32,145 nt of DNA from Paraglomus occultum (Eukaryota; Glomeromycota; Glomeromycetes; Paraglomerales; Paraglomeraceae). The position numbers were made by a program, and so were the translations under genes. The stretch lies in assembly GCA_910592205.1 (NCBI GenBank), contig CAJVPJ010000248.1, positions 1 to 32,145 on the forward strand, written 5' to 3'. Shown here in pieces: positions 21,039 to 32,145 of the stretch (position 1 is its first letter; each line of letters opens with the position of its first letter). Under the pieces are notes generated by a model, which saw only the letters and a list, made by a program, of their open reading frames with translations, was not told where the DNA came from and did not search any database.

Positions 21039-24000
21039 TTAATCCTGTCCAGGCCAAGCTGGTCGTGTCGATCCGTCAAATTCACCATAAAATTTATTAC
21101 TCTGCACTATTTTATGATTGACACCACCTATGACAGCACCACACTCTGGACATTTGGAAATTTGAGTAGCACCACCGCAATCACCTGTGCGAGCAGAAAT
21201 CAAATATTCATGAGCAACTTACTCTCTTTTATTCGTACCAAAAGGTCAATCCAAAAAATTATAGACAACATACCTATATAATAAGGGTGTTGCTTCGGAC
21301 ATACAAACCAACGTCCGCCCACCATACCAAACTCTCCAATTGAGTTCTCGGAATTCATTGCTTCGATCACCTGCCGTCGTTCTTCGTCTGTCAGCTGAGT
21401 AAGTTTTTTACAATGTTGTGTCTTTATCTGATTCCAAAGTTGTATCCCACTTTTGATATACTGGTTATATCGAGACGCGGTGAATATCGGGGCCTGACAT
21501 TTGGGACATTCCCACAGCTTAATAGCGACGTGATTTTCTGGCAAACAATGATGATATTATTAATAGGATTTCATAATATGATATTATCGACGTCAATTAT
21601 TCTTACCTGTCTTCGCGGGGTTCTGGAAGTACAAATCGAGAGCTTCCACCGAGAAGACTAAAATATAAGGAAAGAAGTTTAATATAATTGAGACATGATA
21701 GACCAAGCAAGCGACAAATTGACAACTGATTCTTTCTTACCACAACCACAATCGGGCAACACGTATACACGCTCGTCCTCACCAAAGTCTCCAAGATCTC
21801 TTAAAGTAATTGAACAAAACAACGATTGATTGCATTTTTTACAAGGGGGACATTTTTCTCCGCAAAGACCAGAGCAGTCATGACTATCGACAGTATTGCA
21901 TCGATTAGCGTAATCCTCATTAAGTACAGGATGAAATTAAAGATTATTATATTTACCCGCAAGAAAGCGTCTCAGGACAAGGTTCATCGCATGCAGGACG
22001 ATCGCAGATTTCCCGACAAAGTTTGGTACACGCGAAATGCGGACATTTCCAATCACATACTTCTACACATTCGACACATGGTTTGTAGCATTCGTAGGGA
22101 CAAACTCTGCCATGCATGCACCGATTTCTACAGTCTCGCAGACATACTGAAGTGTGTTGATCAGGTGCTTTACATCCATTTTCACAATGGTGTCCGCAGA
22201 TAAGTTTTTTCGCACAAGGCGCATCACAATCCTGTCTCTCATGCCCATGCTCGGTCCCACATCGTTTACGGCACATATGCCCACATGGAAGTCGACGTTC
22301 ACATTGTTTGCTACAAACAGGAGTTTTGCCGCACTGAATTTGGGTGATATGCCCGCATCCAAGAGATTCAACGAAGATTGTCTGTGAACACTCTAATGTT
22401 GACAAAAATACTGTATCGGCCGTCTGATAGCATTTTACCATAGTAAAATGTCCACATGACATCCTATAAGGAACCATTTGCTGACACTCCCAGGAGGAGT
22501 TTTTTCCGTTGATATCCCCACATTTGACGCTACATAAATGCCTACAGTTCAATTCGATTTGAATTTCTTCCATACACGGAGGGCATCCCTCTTGCTGACA
22601 TTCATAACATTTGTTAGGGCATTGGTGGGTGCAGCCTTCAGGACGTCGGCGAGAACACCTACGGGTACATATCCATTGTTCGTCCTTGTGGGCCTCAGGA
22701 TGACATTTACGCGGACATGCGTGCCCGCAGAGGAGACAGATCTCGCATTCAGCCTAATATAGAAGAATACGAGTTGGTTCAGAGTAATTTTGCAACAGTA
22801 GCAGCCAAACAAACAATAGATGAATTACCGAACATCCACCGTCTGGTGCGTATTTATCAAAGTCTTCGGCACATTTCATATGTAAAGTTAAATCCTTATG
22901 TCGTTTGCATGAGGTCGTTATGCAGTCGCTAACCCGATCTATGTGAACAAAAAGAGAGCAAAGTGAAATTCAGGTGAGTGCGTTACCAACTTGTACATAC
23001 ATGAACAGTATACTAGTATTATTCAAAAGACTTACCTTTGCGTTTTAACTTACGCAAAACGTTCTCCCAGACTTTGCTTGCAGTCATCATTTCCTCATTA
23101 CCAAAGATGAACAAGCCATGCCTGGCGCACGATAATGCAAAGTGAGCTCGACCTTCCATGTCAATATATTTTAACGCTTCTTTTTGATAGTCTGTATCGA
23201 CAGCCACCAAAGATATAATAATAATGTCATTGTATTGGCTGCGAAACTCATCAATGCAGTTAACTTGAACAACGTTGCTCTTGTTTTTATTGTCCTGGCC
23301 TGCGTCCATAAAGTATTGGCCTACCATTTTGCTGATTAGTCTCTTTTGACTGACGTACGGTGTCAGGATAGTGATCTTTTGGGGTTGATAGCCTTGTTGA
23401 CAAAGATACCTTGCAAATCGAGCAACAAATTTTGCCTCAAACTCGTTACAATTAGCAGAAATATTTGTCGATCCATAATGTATGTTGTCATGAGAGACAA
23501 AGCAAAGTCGATCAGCGAGCTCGCCTATTCCTCGGAAGGATGTTCGGTGTCGAGGACTCTCTATTCGTTCAGAATATAATCCGCTAATCAATTGATATAT
23601 TTCAGCATGTATTTGTGTCTGTTCTAGTAGAACTTTTGGGCCAACATCCTTGATTTGTCTTTCAAAGAGCGTCCTACCTAAACCGAGTTCTTTTGCAGCC
23701 ACACTTTTTATATAAGGCTTGTGATAATGACGATTATCCCCAATAAGTAATAACTGTTCCAAGTTATTACTCGTGAGGCAAGACATCAACTGGATCTCTG
23801 ATATCTCTGAAGCTTCGTCAACTACACAGATACGAGGAGACAGCATTTCTATAAGTTTACGGCTAGATGTGGCATATGCAACTGTCATTCCTACCACATT
23901 AGCGAATCTGCTTACTTCGGCCCACCTTCCTATTCTATAACTCCCCAATTTTTTGTACGCATCATATGATCTTGCATGAAGGCGTTTGATCAATTTTTCA

Positions 24001-27000
24001 AAATGCTGTTCAATTGTGCCTTGATAACATTCCCAAATTTTTTGACGCTGAAAGTAATCCAATCCCCAAACACGTCGTCTATAAGTATTCCAAATGTCTG
24101 ATATGGTTTTATAGAGATTTTGAGGCAGTTCCGGTTTATAATTCTGAGGTATGACATTTTCTTTATGCCAATTCTTGACAAATAAAGAATCTTCTTCTTC
24201 TAATTCAACTAAAAGCCTTTCCGCATTTACAAATTCCAATGTCACCGAATCAAAGTCGTAATTGCTGGAATCATAAAGTCGTGCCAATCCTTTACGTTCA
24301 AGGCTAGCCAAAGAATGACTATCCATTGTCCACTTCACACTTGGAATGTGAATTGTCTTGTGACGAGTACCTGGCCTATTATCTTGACTGGATTTTGAAT
24401 CCCTTGTGTTTGCGCCACTCTTCGTGCTAACATTAGGAACACGCTTATGAGAGTCGTTGGCATTTCTACGAGCTTCGGCCTGTGATTTTCCAGAGAGCCA
24501 CTCCTTAATAATCCCCTTTGGTGCGTCGGCAAATTGATCACTGATAAACGCTGGGGCAAGTTTGATAAATCCTTCATCAGATAGAGCAAATGTTCTATCT
24601 CTCCAGTACGTCCTGAAAGACTTCCGTAATTCTTCAAGTTCGGCTTTTAAGTTTCGCAATTCAGCTCTATGTTGACCATGAAATTCCTTTGCCAAATTAT
24701 TTATTTGTCGCTTCTTCAATTCGTCGTCAGTGCAATCATCGATCGAAGCAAGCCGAATAAAATCCTGACCCAATTCTCTTAATTCAGTCAGAATATCATC
24801 GAGGCTATGCGTAGTTCGGGTTATAAGTAATATTGGTTCGTGATAATTATTATTCTGAAGGGCTTGAGACATAATATTAATCGCACGAGATGCAAAAGTC
24901 GAGCGAGACGTACCAATCGGAGTTACAACCATAGAAATTCGATGATTTAATACGGTTTTCAAGGCACCAACAAAAGAGTTGTCATATCTGAATATTGCTT
25001 CATCTGTGTCATAATCAAGACCGGGCCATTGTGAAGTTGCCGAGAAAACCGTGTTGCGCTGTTCATGTCTCATGATAGAAGAAAAATCCAACTTCCTCCT
25101 ATAAAGATATGAGGGTGGACCATTGTCCATTTCCGTCCCAAACAGTTTAGATATCATTGGTTTCTTCTCAAGGGAGCATTCGGGAGATTTCAACCATTCT
25201 AACAAGGAATTAATGGTAGGATAATGTATTGTAGATTCAACCATTATGTACGTACTCTGAATGTCGAGTTTGTCGAATTCCTTGGGCTCAAAACTTAATC
25301 CGACGAAACTGCCAGCAGTCTTTGCATTTTTTAAATCCCTAATATCAAAGTCTTTAACGACAGCCCATATCAGACTGGATGGATCTATTTCCAGATATTC
25401 ATCATTCCCATCATCAAGAGATGAGATTTTGAATAATATAACGAATGTACCATAAATGAGATGTTGCCCGAGATCCCAATCAATATCACGACATGGTTTA
25501 AATGTCACGCGTACCAACGGCTGGTATGACCTCTCCATGTAAGTATTGACGACCCGTACATTATCATAAAAGACATGTTCCGATAATGGTGAACAACTTG
25601 GCGAAGAAGATGCACGTATTTCGTAATTGATCCATGTTAAAAGCGACTTTTGAAGTGGTTCAAGGAGTTCTTTGCAAAGTAGAGAATAATACGCATCCTT
25701 GTAAGCGATGAACTTTCTAGGATCCAGGCTTCGAAAACGGTTGGCGCGAAAAACATTATCCTTATTGCAAAGAGAAGCAATGTCGAAGAGTTCTGCAACA
25801 TCGGGTATAACGGGTTTTCTAATAGGGGTAGTATGCGGTTCATTGTTGGCAGTCCTGCGTTTGCCATCACGTAAGTTCTGATCTACTGCTGGTTGGTCGA
25901 CTGTCCTATGAAGACCGTCAATCCTGCCAAAAAATGCCGAAATCTCGCGCCATTCTTCTTCACTTATTGCCCATTTCGATCTTTTTAGAATCATTTCCAT
26001 CTCTGTCACCGGCACGACTGTGGAATACTTTGGTATTAGTTGACAAATAGCGTCAAAAAGACGCAATATTGGCATAAACAACTCGAACGACTGAACGTGT
26101 TCCAACAGGTATCTAATAGTTTTAACAAAAAACGGCGGTTGATCTGTTAATATTACAACGATGTCACGAAACATTCCGTTTGTATTCGACACATGTGGTG
26201 AAGCAAGCATTTCTATCGTCAATTCCATCGCATAATGGGAAAACGACGAAAGGGACTGAGATGAGAATAAATTAATTCTTTGAGAATGCAGTACAGTAAG
26301 CCAATCACGGGGATCTCTGCGACGAACAGCGCGTAGATTGGCCAGAGCGGTTTCTTTTGATTTTCCGTTGTGGTGCGACTGTACTGATTTTTGTTTTCTG
26401 GTACTTTTGATTGCATCGCGCTCTTCTCCCATCCTGCGTCTAATTTCTTGTATAACACTTTCTTCAGTATCATGTATAGTAGGGTCATCGACATCGCGCC
26501 AAAGTAAATCATTTTCGCGACCCGACGTCACATCTGTATAAATGCGTACACTTGATTGTATTCGTGATGAACGTCCCAGATTTTCATCGTTCATGGGCGG
26601 ATCGGACATGTAAATTTCGCTAAAGACATGTACCCGTCCAGTGAACGATCGATTGTCTTGATGATTCCATCTGAAGGGACGTTGATTTCCTGGTTGACGT
26701 GGAGGAGACCTGCTGTTCTCAAATTTTCTGTCTTTTTGTCTTCGTGACTGTTGCGTGTCTCGCGGATATGAATTCATTCTTCGACGGTTTTGATTGTTTT
26801 CATTATAATTCATCCGATGATATCCATATGGCTGTTTAGCGTAATTTCTGTCGCGATTGCTGTTTTGGTTAAAAGAATTTCCTTCGCCGGGAGGAGGATA
26901 TGTATGTTGCCTGTAGGCCAAGTGTCTGCGAGGACGATTGCGATCGTTATCATACCGTGCACTTGGGCCTTCTTCGTTATCGTCATTGTTCATGCTATTT

Positions 27001-27383
27001 TGATCCCATGTCGCGGAATATCGAGGATTCATAATGGCTTTCGGTGCGTCTTTTCCGGTGAACTGGTCTTTATCAGCCCAATCTACTGGTACATCTACAC
27101 GGTTCACCCACATTTGCGAAGCAACCTTCTCTAGACTTTGGAAATTCATCTGTGATATTTCGTCGTGTGTTTTGAAAATTCTGGGGCAGTCTGCCGTAGT
27201 AGTCTCTTCGTTTGCTGTTGTCACAGGAATGACAGGGAGGGGTGGCTCAAAGTTAATGCCTACGTAAGATCTATCAACACCCGTCTCTTCGACTGCGTCC
27301 ACGTCGCTATCACTATCCAGTTGTATGCTAGGAGTAGCGCGTGCGAGCAGTCCGGGGATAATGTCGCTTTCAACGTTTTTCAT
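21039..27383 (-). CDS. ZNFX1/Hrr1/SAD-3-like protein with degenerate helicase and NFX1 zinc fingers, 1952 aa
   Basis: Seven exons (27383-23036, 22938-22829, 22753-21957, 21883-21741, 21657-21607, 21537-21274, 21184-21039) join in phase. The N-terminus is acidic; about 139-250 is Arg/Asn/Tyr-rich disorder. An armadillo-like ZNFX1 region follows (RDPRDWLTVLHSQRINLF). The UPF1-like SF1 helicase fold (about 780-1450) keeps strand and helix order, but catalytic positions are changed: Walker A is TPIGTSRST (821-829; usual GPPGTGKT), motif III GDNRHYHKP (usual GDxxQLRP), motif IV EQTQIHAEI (usual QHRMRPEI), motif V DEFRSQY (usual DNYQGEE), motif VI ALSCAR (usual ALSRAR). DEAS remains (1189-1192). 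Residues 1450-1952 are Cys/His-rich NFX1 repeats (LLCGHACPRKCH, CGHMCRKRCG), apparently intact, with a ZNFX1-like end (ECPKCQAPIF, WFVCPKQHPYYIG, CPECGAVIGG). Family members act in small-RNA silencing (fission yeast Hrr1, Neurospora SAD-3). ATPase loss is inferred. Confidence 0.88.
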
Positions 27384-27924
27384 ATTAGAATTTAGTAGGT
27401 GAAGGATTTAATATAAATATTGACAGGAGAATTCGTTATTGCTAGGAATAATAAGGCAAGGGCGTTATCGATCAAACTATACTATCGGCGTGATAATCGT
27501 AGGTGACGCTTAGTTGTGTGTACCATTAATATGACAAACTAGTCAAATTCTTCGTCGCACGTACAAGCCAGGTCAAGTGAAGAGTGACGTTTTATTTATT
27601 TCGAACTTTCTATTGGGTAATAATCATATGTACAGTCCCAAAAAAACCCCCGGAAAAGTAATAAAAAAGACTTTCTCGTATGCAATGAATAAAGAAGTTA
27701 ACTGCAGAAGACAAAACTATATTTGCTCAAAGAGAATATGTATGATAAGGCTGCGAAAATGTATTTATATAATTTACAATAGAACTTGAATGAATACCCA
27801 AGGCAAAATACATGGGGTAATCATCAAGCAGGGGATACGTTACAAGTTGGGAAATTGCAAAAAGTTATGTGATAATGGTATTGCCGCCAAAATTCCTGAT
27901 TATGATGAGCTATATATTTGCTGT
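27384..27924. other. 540-bp spacer: promoter of the ZNFX1-like gene and 3' flank of the RGG-repeat gene
   Basis: The two minus-strand genes are head-to-tail. The sequence is AT-rich with a run of seven A followed by five C near 27639-27650. I see no coding frame with a motif and no defined core promoter element. Confidence 0.5.
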
Positions 27925-30900
27925 TTAGTCTTTAGGATTCTTACTCGGGGTAGGTGATTGTGTCAGTTCCGACGTGTTTACTTCATTCTCATCTTCGCCG
28001 ATAACAGGTGAATGCACTTGACTACCGCTTGGAGACGTCCACCGATCTCCAAACCATTTACTAATAAAGCTAGACAGCCGCGTTGGAGTTTCGTATACCT
28101 TTTTTCGTTTGTGTTGATCTTCGTCTTCGGCATTCTGCGTCTATACAAATGTATATAATATGTATGCATATGTATGAATGTATGCGTGTACGTATGCATG
28201 GTGAGTACATGCAAAACTGCGTGAGCCTTTTGCATTCTTGTTGAACGATATACATACCTCAGAAGTCGAATCAATTTCGCTCAATTTTCGTTTTTTGGGT
28301 GTCCCCGCGGGACTTCCTTCCCTTAGATTAGAATATTCTCTATTAAACAGATTAACACTATTATATGATATAGTACTATCCATGCTATCCCTTCGCTCGG
28401 TGTTACGGGACAATTCCGCTCGTTCTATACTCTTTACACGAACTTTCAGGTCCCTATGTCAACAGAATATAGAATATAATTATGATTCTCGTATTCTTTT
28501 GTTTCAAAATAATCACAAAAACTACCCCCTATTGTGACCTTACCGTAAAAATAAGAGGTTACGCGAATCCAACTCGCAAAACTTGTTAGCAACCGCTTGA
28601 TAAAATTCTGTATTCCCAATAACTTCTTTTCCTGATCGAATATATGCTATCCTTGTCTCTCTGTACAAAATCTTCAACTGCTTCCAATGAATGTCAGTCC
28701 ACGTCCTCGAACTTGTCGGCGAACTACGTCCAACACTCGGCGTAGGACTAGAATTAGCACTAGCACTACGATCAAAGGCATAATTAAAGGATGGAGTCGG
28801 CGACCGAGGTGTCATTCGGTATCGGTTGGGACTACGTGCTCTATCGCTTGACGGCGTCGATGGACTAGCAATCGGAGTCGTACTTCCAAGCAAATCGTAA
28901 TTAGTGGATGCCAAGGCCTTTACTGCGTTTTCAAGAACTGTAGGATTCTCCGCAATCAGTTCGACCACATCCGAAGGTAAGCTTGGGGACAGACTTTGTT
29001 TGAGGTGTAATTCTCCCGTACGGCCCCCCCTACCTCGATTACGATTGCCTCGGCCACGATTTCCCCCCCTTCCCCTACCACGTGGACTGCGTATCGACTT
29101 CAATTCAATACTACTATTTTCACTATCACTGTCATCCCGTTGGAAGCGATTCTGTCGATCGGGTCTTTCTTCTATTGTTTCAGACGCAGATTTGCTATTA
29201 ACGTCATGCGAGTCTTCGTCAACCGTATCGTCCTTGGAAATAGCCCCTTCTTCCGCTTGCTCTTCCAAAGCTGTCTGCCTTTTTGATTTATTATTAGCAC
29301 GCAATGTACGCGTCGATGTGGTAGTGACCAACGTTCGAGAACGTCTGACAACTGTGGAAGTGCTCTCAACATCAAGAGCTATAGGATTCATAGGATTTTC
29401 CACAATCAATTCGACCACATCCGGAGATATACTCGGAGATAAGCTTCGCCCAACCGGTGACCCTCCTTTACGACTTCCCCGACCTCGGCCCCCTCGACTT
29501 CCTCGACCGCGTCTTCCCTTACCACGTGGACTGCGTATCGACATCAATTCAATACTACTTTCACTACCGCTGTCATCTTCTTGGAAGCTACTATGTTCAT
29601 CAGACTGTTCTTCCATCGTTTCAGACGCAGATTTGTTATTAGCATCATGCGAATCTTCGTCAACTGTATCTTCCTTGGAGATAGTCCCTTCTTCCGTCTG
29701 CTCTTCGGCAGAAATCAACTTATTACTATTAGCATGGAGGGCGCGCTTCCCACGAGTTGACAATGTTCGAGAACGTCGGGTAACTCCAGAAGTGCTCGCA
29801 CCCCTTCGACTTCCTCGACCACGTCGAGCACCTCTTACTCTACCACGTGGATTGCGTACTGACTTCAGTTCAACGCTACTATTTTCATTATCACTGTCAT
29901 CGTCTCGGAAGCTACTATGTTCATCCATCGTTTCAGACGCAGATTTGTTATTGACATCATGCGAGTCTTCGTTAACTGTATCTTCCTTGGAGACAGCCTC
30001 TTCTTCTGTCTGTACTTCTGCAGATGTCAACTTATTACTATTGGCACGGCGCGGGCGCCTCCCGCGTGTTGCCGGTGTTCGAGAACGTCTGGCAACTCTA
30101 GGAGTGCTCGCACTTCTTCGACCACCTCGACCACGCCGAGCACCTCTTAATCTACCACGTGAACTGCGTGCCGATTTCAATTCAATACTACCACTTTCAC
30201 CATCAGTATCATCTTCTTGAAGGCTATTTCGTCCATCAGATTGTTCTTCTATTGTTTCAGGAGCAGATCTGTCATTAATGTCATGTGAATCTTCGTCAAT
30301 TGTATCTTCCCTAGAAGCAGTCCCTTCTTCCACCTGTTCTTCCAGAGACGTCAGTTCTGTTGATCTTTTATTAGCACGCGCCCTACGCTTCCCACGAATC
30401 GACGTAGATCCTCGTGGACGTTTAACAATCCTAGAAGTGCTTGCAGCGCTATTACTACGATTTCTTGGCAGACGACGCTTGAGACTTTTTGGTGTTGAAA
30501 CTTCACGTGATACGTTGACGCTGCGACCTCGACGCTTTGGAGTTGAAACTTCACGCGATACAACGTTGACACTACGACTTCTACGAGCACGACGCTTTGG
30601 TGTTGAACTTCCACGTGATACAACGTTGACGCTACGACTTCTTCGCAGACGACGCCTTGGTGATGATATTATTAATTCACGTGATAATGCACTCGTACTG
30701 CGGCCTCTGCGAGGACGACGCTTGGGAATTGAAATTTGTGGTTCTTCGCGCGACGCCGTGCTTTCAACACTCGCGCTACGACTTCTTTGTGAAGGATTGT
30801 TTGTTGAAATATTCGATTCTCCGCGTGAGTCCATGCTTGCGACACTTGTACTCCGGCTTCTTCCTGTCTTTTTTCTTTTTCCTTTGTGCCTACGTGTCGA

Positions 30901-31908
30901 GTATAATACTTCGCGATACTGTGGATAACTGTTATCAAATATCAAATGTTAATACGATTATTTACCATTATTTCACAGTACTCGGAATACGATGCTAACC
31001 TTTCCCTTTTTCTAAGCCGTGCTGATACAGGTTTGTCATCATCGCTGCCTGGCTCCAATCTAACAAATTCTATGTTCGCAAAAGCGTCTGCCATCCGTTG
31101 ATAGTAGTGACCCTGCATTTGGAGAGATTTACTAATCTAAAGACCATCACATAACGTAAATGCAACGCACTGATCGACTATTACACACGCTAATACTATA
31201 CTATATAATGCACTGTGCGATATACCCATACTATAACAGGACTATACCGAATCTATGTATATCTATTGTAAATTATATAATTTTTAAAATCATTACCGAA
31301 ATTTGTGATTCCGTCGTCTTTTCATCACCTCCGAGTTCAGGGAGCTCTTGCTGCTGTCCATCATTGATAACGTTTCCATCAGACGTTGAATGGTTATTAT
31401 TTGCTAGTTCCGCAGTACTATTGGCATGCAACGATACATTGTCGACCACCACTTGAATAGCCTCACGTTCAAAGGGCGAACTAGTTTCAAAGTCGCGTGA
31501 CCCGCTCTCACGTTCAACATCTCGAAGCGTGACATAAGCCGTATTCGACGTTGAATTGTTGTTTGATTCTTCAGCAGTCTTTTGTCCGAGTGATTCGGGA
31601 ACCATAGAGCGCAGATTATGCAAGTCGGACTGAGACTCCTGGATGCCTAGTTGTTGAGATAGGATATTAAGTGGTGTCATTGCTTCTGTGAGAGCTTGTT
31701 GTTGATTGTCATTCGCTGCATTATCCATATTCGCCGTTTCCACATGTCCAGAGATGTCAAAGTCTTCTTGGGCGTACGTCCCTCCGGAGTACCGATCTGG
31801 GTTCTCATCAGTTTGTGTCCGTTTCGCTATTGCTTGGCCGATATCAGCCAATAACTGACTGTCTTGCGGAGTTGGTAGTTGGTAGCGTAAGTCACCTTGT
31901 TGTGTCAT
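27925..31908 (-). CDS. RGG/RS-rich repeat protein with conserved C-terminal segment, 1173 aa, function unknown
   Basis: Five exons (31908-31297, 31112-31000, 30928-28544, 28453-28258, 28140-27925) join in phase. I chose the ATG at 31908; the frame extends slightly further only from non-ATG codons. Residues 1-204 are polar and Gln/Asn/Ser-rich. Exon 2 has a short conserved-looking helix (GHYYQRMADAFANIEFVRLE). Exon 3 opens with Arg/Ser repeats (SRSVNVVSREVSTPKRR type), then four repeats alternating an acidic block (EEQTEEGTISKEDTVDEDSH) with an Arg/Gly block. From about 980 the sequence becomes ordered: RTWTDIHWKQLKILYRETR, then FYQAVANKFCELDSRNLLF and DLKVRVKSIERAELSR. A basic patch (TPKKRKLSE) looks like a nuclear signal. 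RGG boxes suggest RNA binding or arginine methylation; that is inference. I do not recognise the family. Confidence 0.75.
28147..28200. repeat. alternating purine-pyrimidine repeat in the last intron
   Basis: The intron at 28141-28257 is filled with imperfect ATGT/ATGC words (GTATGCATATGTATGAATGT and similar). It is low-complexity and probably length-variable. Confidence 0.6.
28920..30355 (-). repeat. four coding tandem repeats of about 310-440 bp
   Basis: The codons for DEDSHD or NEDSHD recur near 30280, 29965, 29650 and 29210, so the units are about 315, 315 and 440 bp. Each unit encodes an acidic half then an Arg/Gly half. Units 3 and 4 also carry a PDVVELIVENP or SDVVELIAENP tail that units 1 and 2 lack. 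The antisense strand is open for over 400 codons here purely because of this composition. Confidence 0.85.
30470..30790 (-). repeat. about five coding tandem repeats of about 60-66 bp
   Basis: The plus-strand words GACGCTTTGG, GTTGAAACTTCACG, GATACAACGTTGAC and CTACGACTTCT recur with a 55-66 bp period. They encode basic units with SRSVNVVSR and STPKRR cores. Units nearer 30790 are more diverged. The array is in frame within exon 3 of the RGG-repeat gene. Confidence 0.8.
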
Positions 31909-32145
31909 TTGGTACAACAAATGATGACTTGTCTATTATTATTTCTAGCGATTGCCGTTCGCAGCTCTTATGTATTGACAGAGGGACAGGAATAAAACAC
32001 AACTTTAATGAATATCACGTTTTTGAATTGTTTGTATTTTTGAATGTATTCGTCACAGGTACTCCAAAACAAAACAAGGTGATGTATCACATGGGATTGT
32101 GATTGACAACATGAAATTAGGGAACACTCGAGTTACAGTATTTGG
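31909..32145. other. upstream flank of the RGG-repeat gene
   Basis: The presumed promoter and 5' UTR of the minus-strand gene that starts at 31908. No other gene is seen. A TGAAATTAGG word at 32112 matches the first ten bases of the window and may begin another copy of that dispersed repeat, but the match is too short to call. Confidence 0.4.

Noticed and set aside
21884-21924. Alternative acceptor for the fourth exon of the ZNFX1-like gene giving extra residues (EDYANRCNTVDS)
   Set aside because: The upstream AG does not fit the phase of the preceding exon. The acceptor before 21883 does, and it restores the expected SCGHDCSGLCGEKCP zinc-finger order.
28904-30220. 438-codon open frame on the plus strand
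   Set aside because: It lies antisense to the RGG/RS repeat exon. Its Ser/Leu/Arg/Pro-rich product is the mirror of those repeats, and the minus-strand gene has consistent splice sites and a conserved tail.

Overview
This is eukaryotic nuclear DNA, most likely from an arbuscular mycorrhizal fungus (Glomeromycotina, Rhizophagus-like). The reasons are: AT-rich sequence; many short GT-AG introns of about 70-130 bp; long repeat-filled spacers; fungal housekeeping genes (PUS3/DEG1, ferrochelatase, an Sds3-like protein); and members or relics of gene families I recall as strongly expanded in Rhizophagus, namely HCD-type tyrosine-kinase-like kinases with WTSxN...LDxFI leaders, a Crinkler-like family and coiled-coil families. 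The family assignments rest on recalled motifs, not on a search. Exon coordinates are hand-built from splice signals, reading-frame phase and protein motifs. LAYOUT: 1-2189 is repeat-rich spacer with a short inverted-repeat element (1481-1651), three copies of a roughly 130-bp repeat and a 24-bp tandem repeat. 2190-4739 (+) is a nine-exon gene for a 548-aa protein whose C-terminal half resembles a PD-(D/E)XK/Crinkler nuclease-like core; its long first intron holds a hairpin cassette and seems to need a GC donor. 4930-6325 (+) holds two decayed gene copies. 6444-8215 (-) is a complete five-exon ferrochelatase with four putative [2Fe-2S] cysteines. 8216-10917 is spacer between divergent genes. 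10918-12333 (+) is an intronless PUS3/DEG1 tRNA pseudouridine synthase. 13000-14556 (-) is an Sds3-like Sin3-complex protein. 14557-17061 is spacer with a microsatellite and a possible coding relic. 17062-19540 (-) is a 751-aa protein with a complete kinase domain preceded by three degenerate kinase N-lobes. 21039-27383 (-) is a 1952-aa ZNFX1/Hrr1/SAD-3-like protein with intact NFX1 zinc fingers but a helicase whose catalytic motifs are nearly all substituted. 27925-31908 (-) is a 1173-aa RGG/RS-rich repeat protein with a conserved C-terminal segment. HOW THEY FIT: there is no operon-like logic. The housekeeping genes serve haem synthesis, tRNA modification and chromatin repression. The accessory genes (kinase, pseudo-helicase, nuclease-like protein, RGG protein) look fast-evolving. 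The two strongest candidates for undescribed biology are the kinase with reiterated N-lobes and the catalytically degenerate ZNFX1-like protein, which by family could act as a scaffold in small-RNA silencing.
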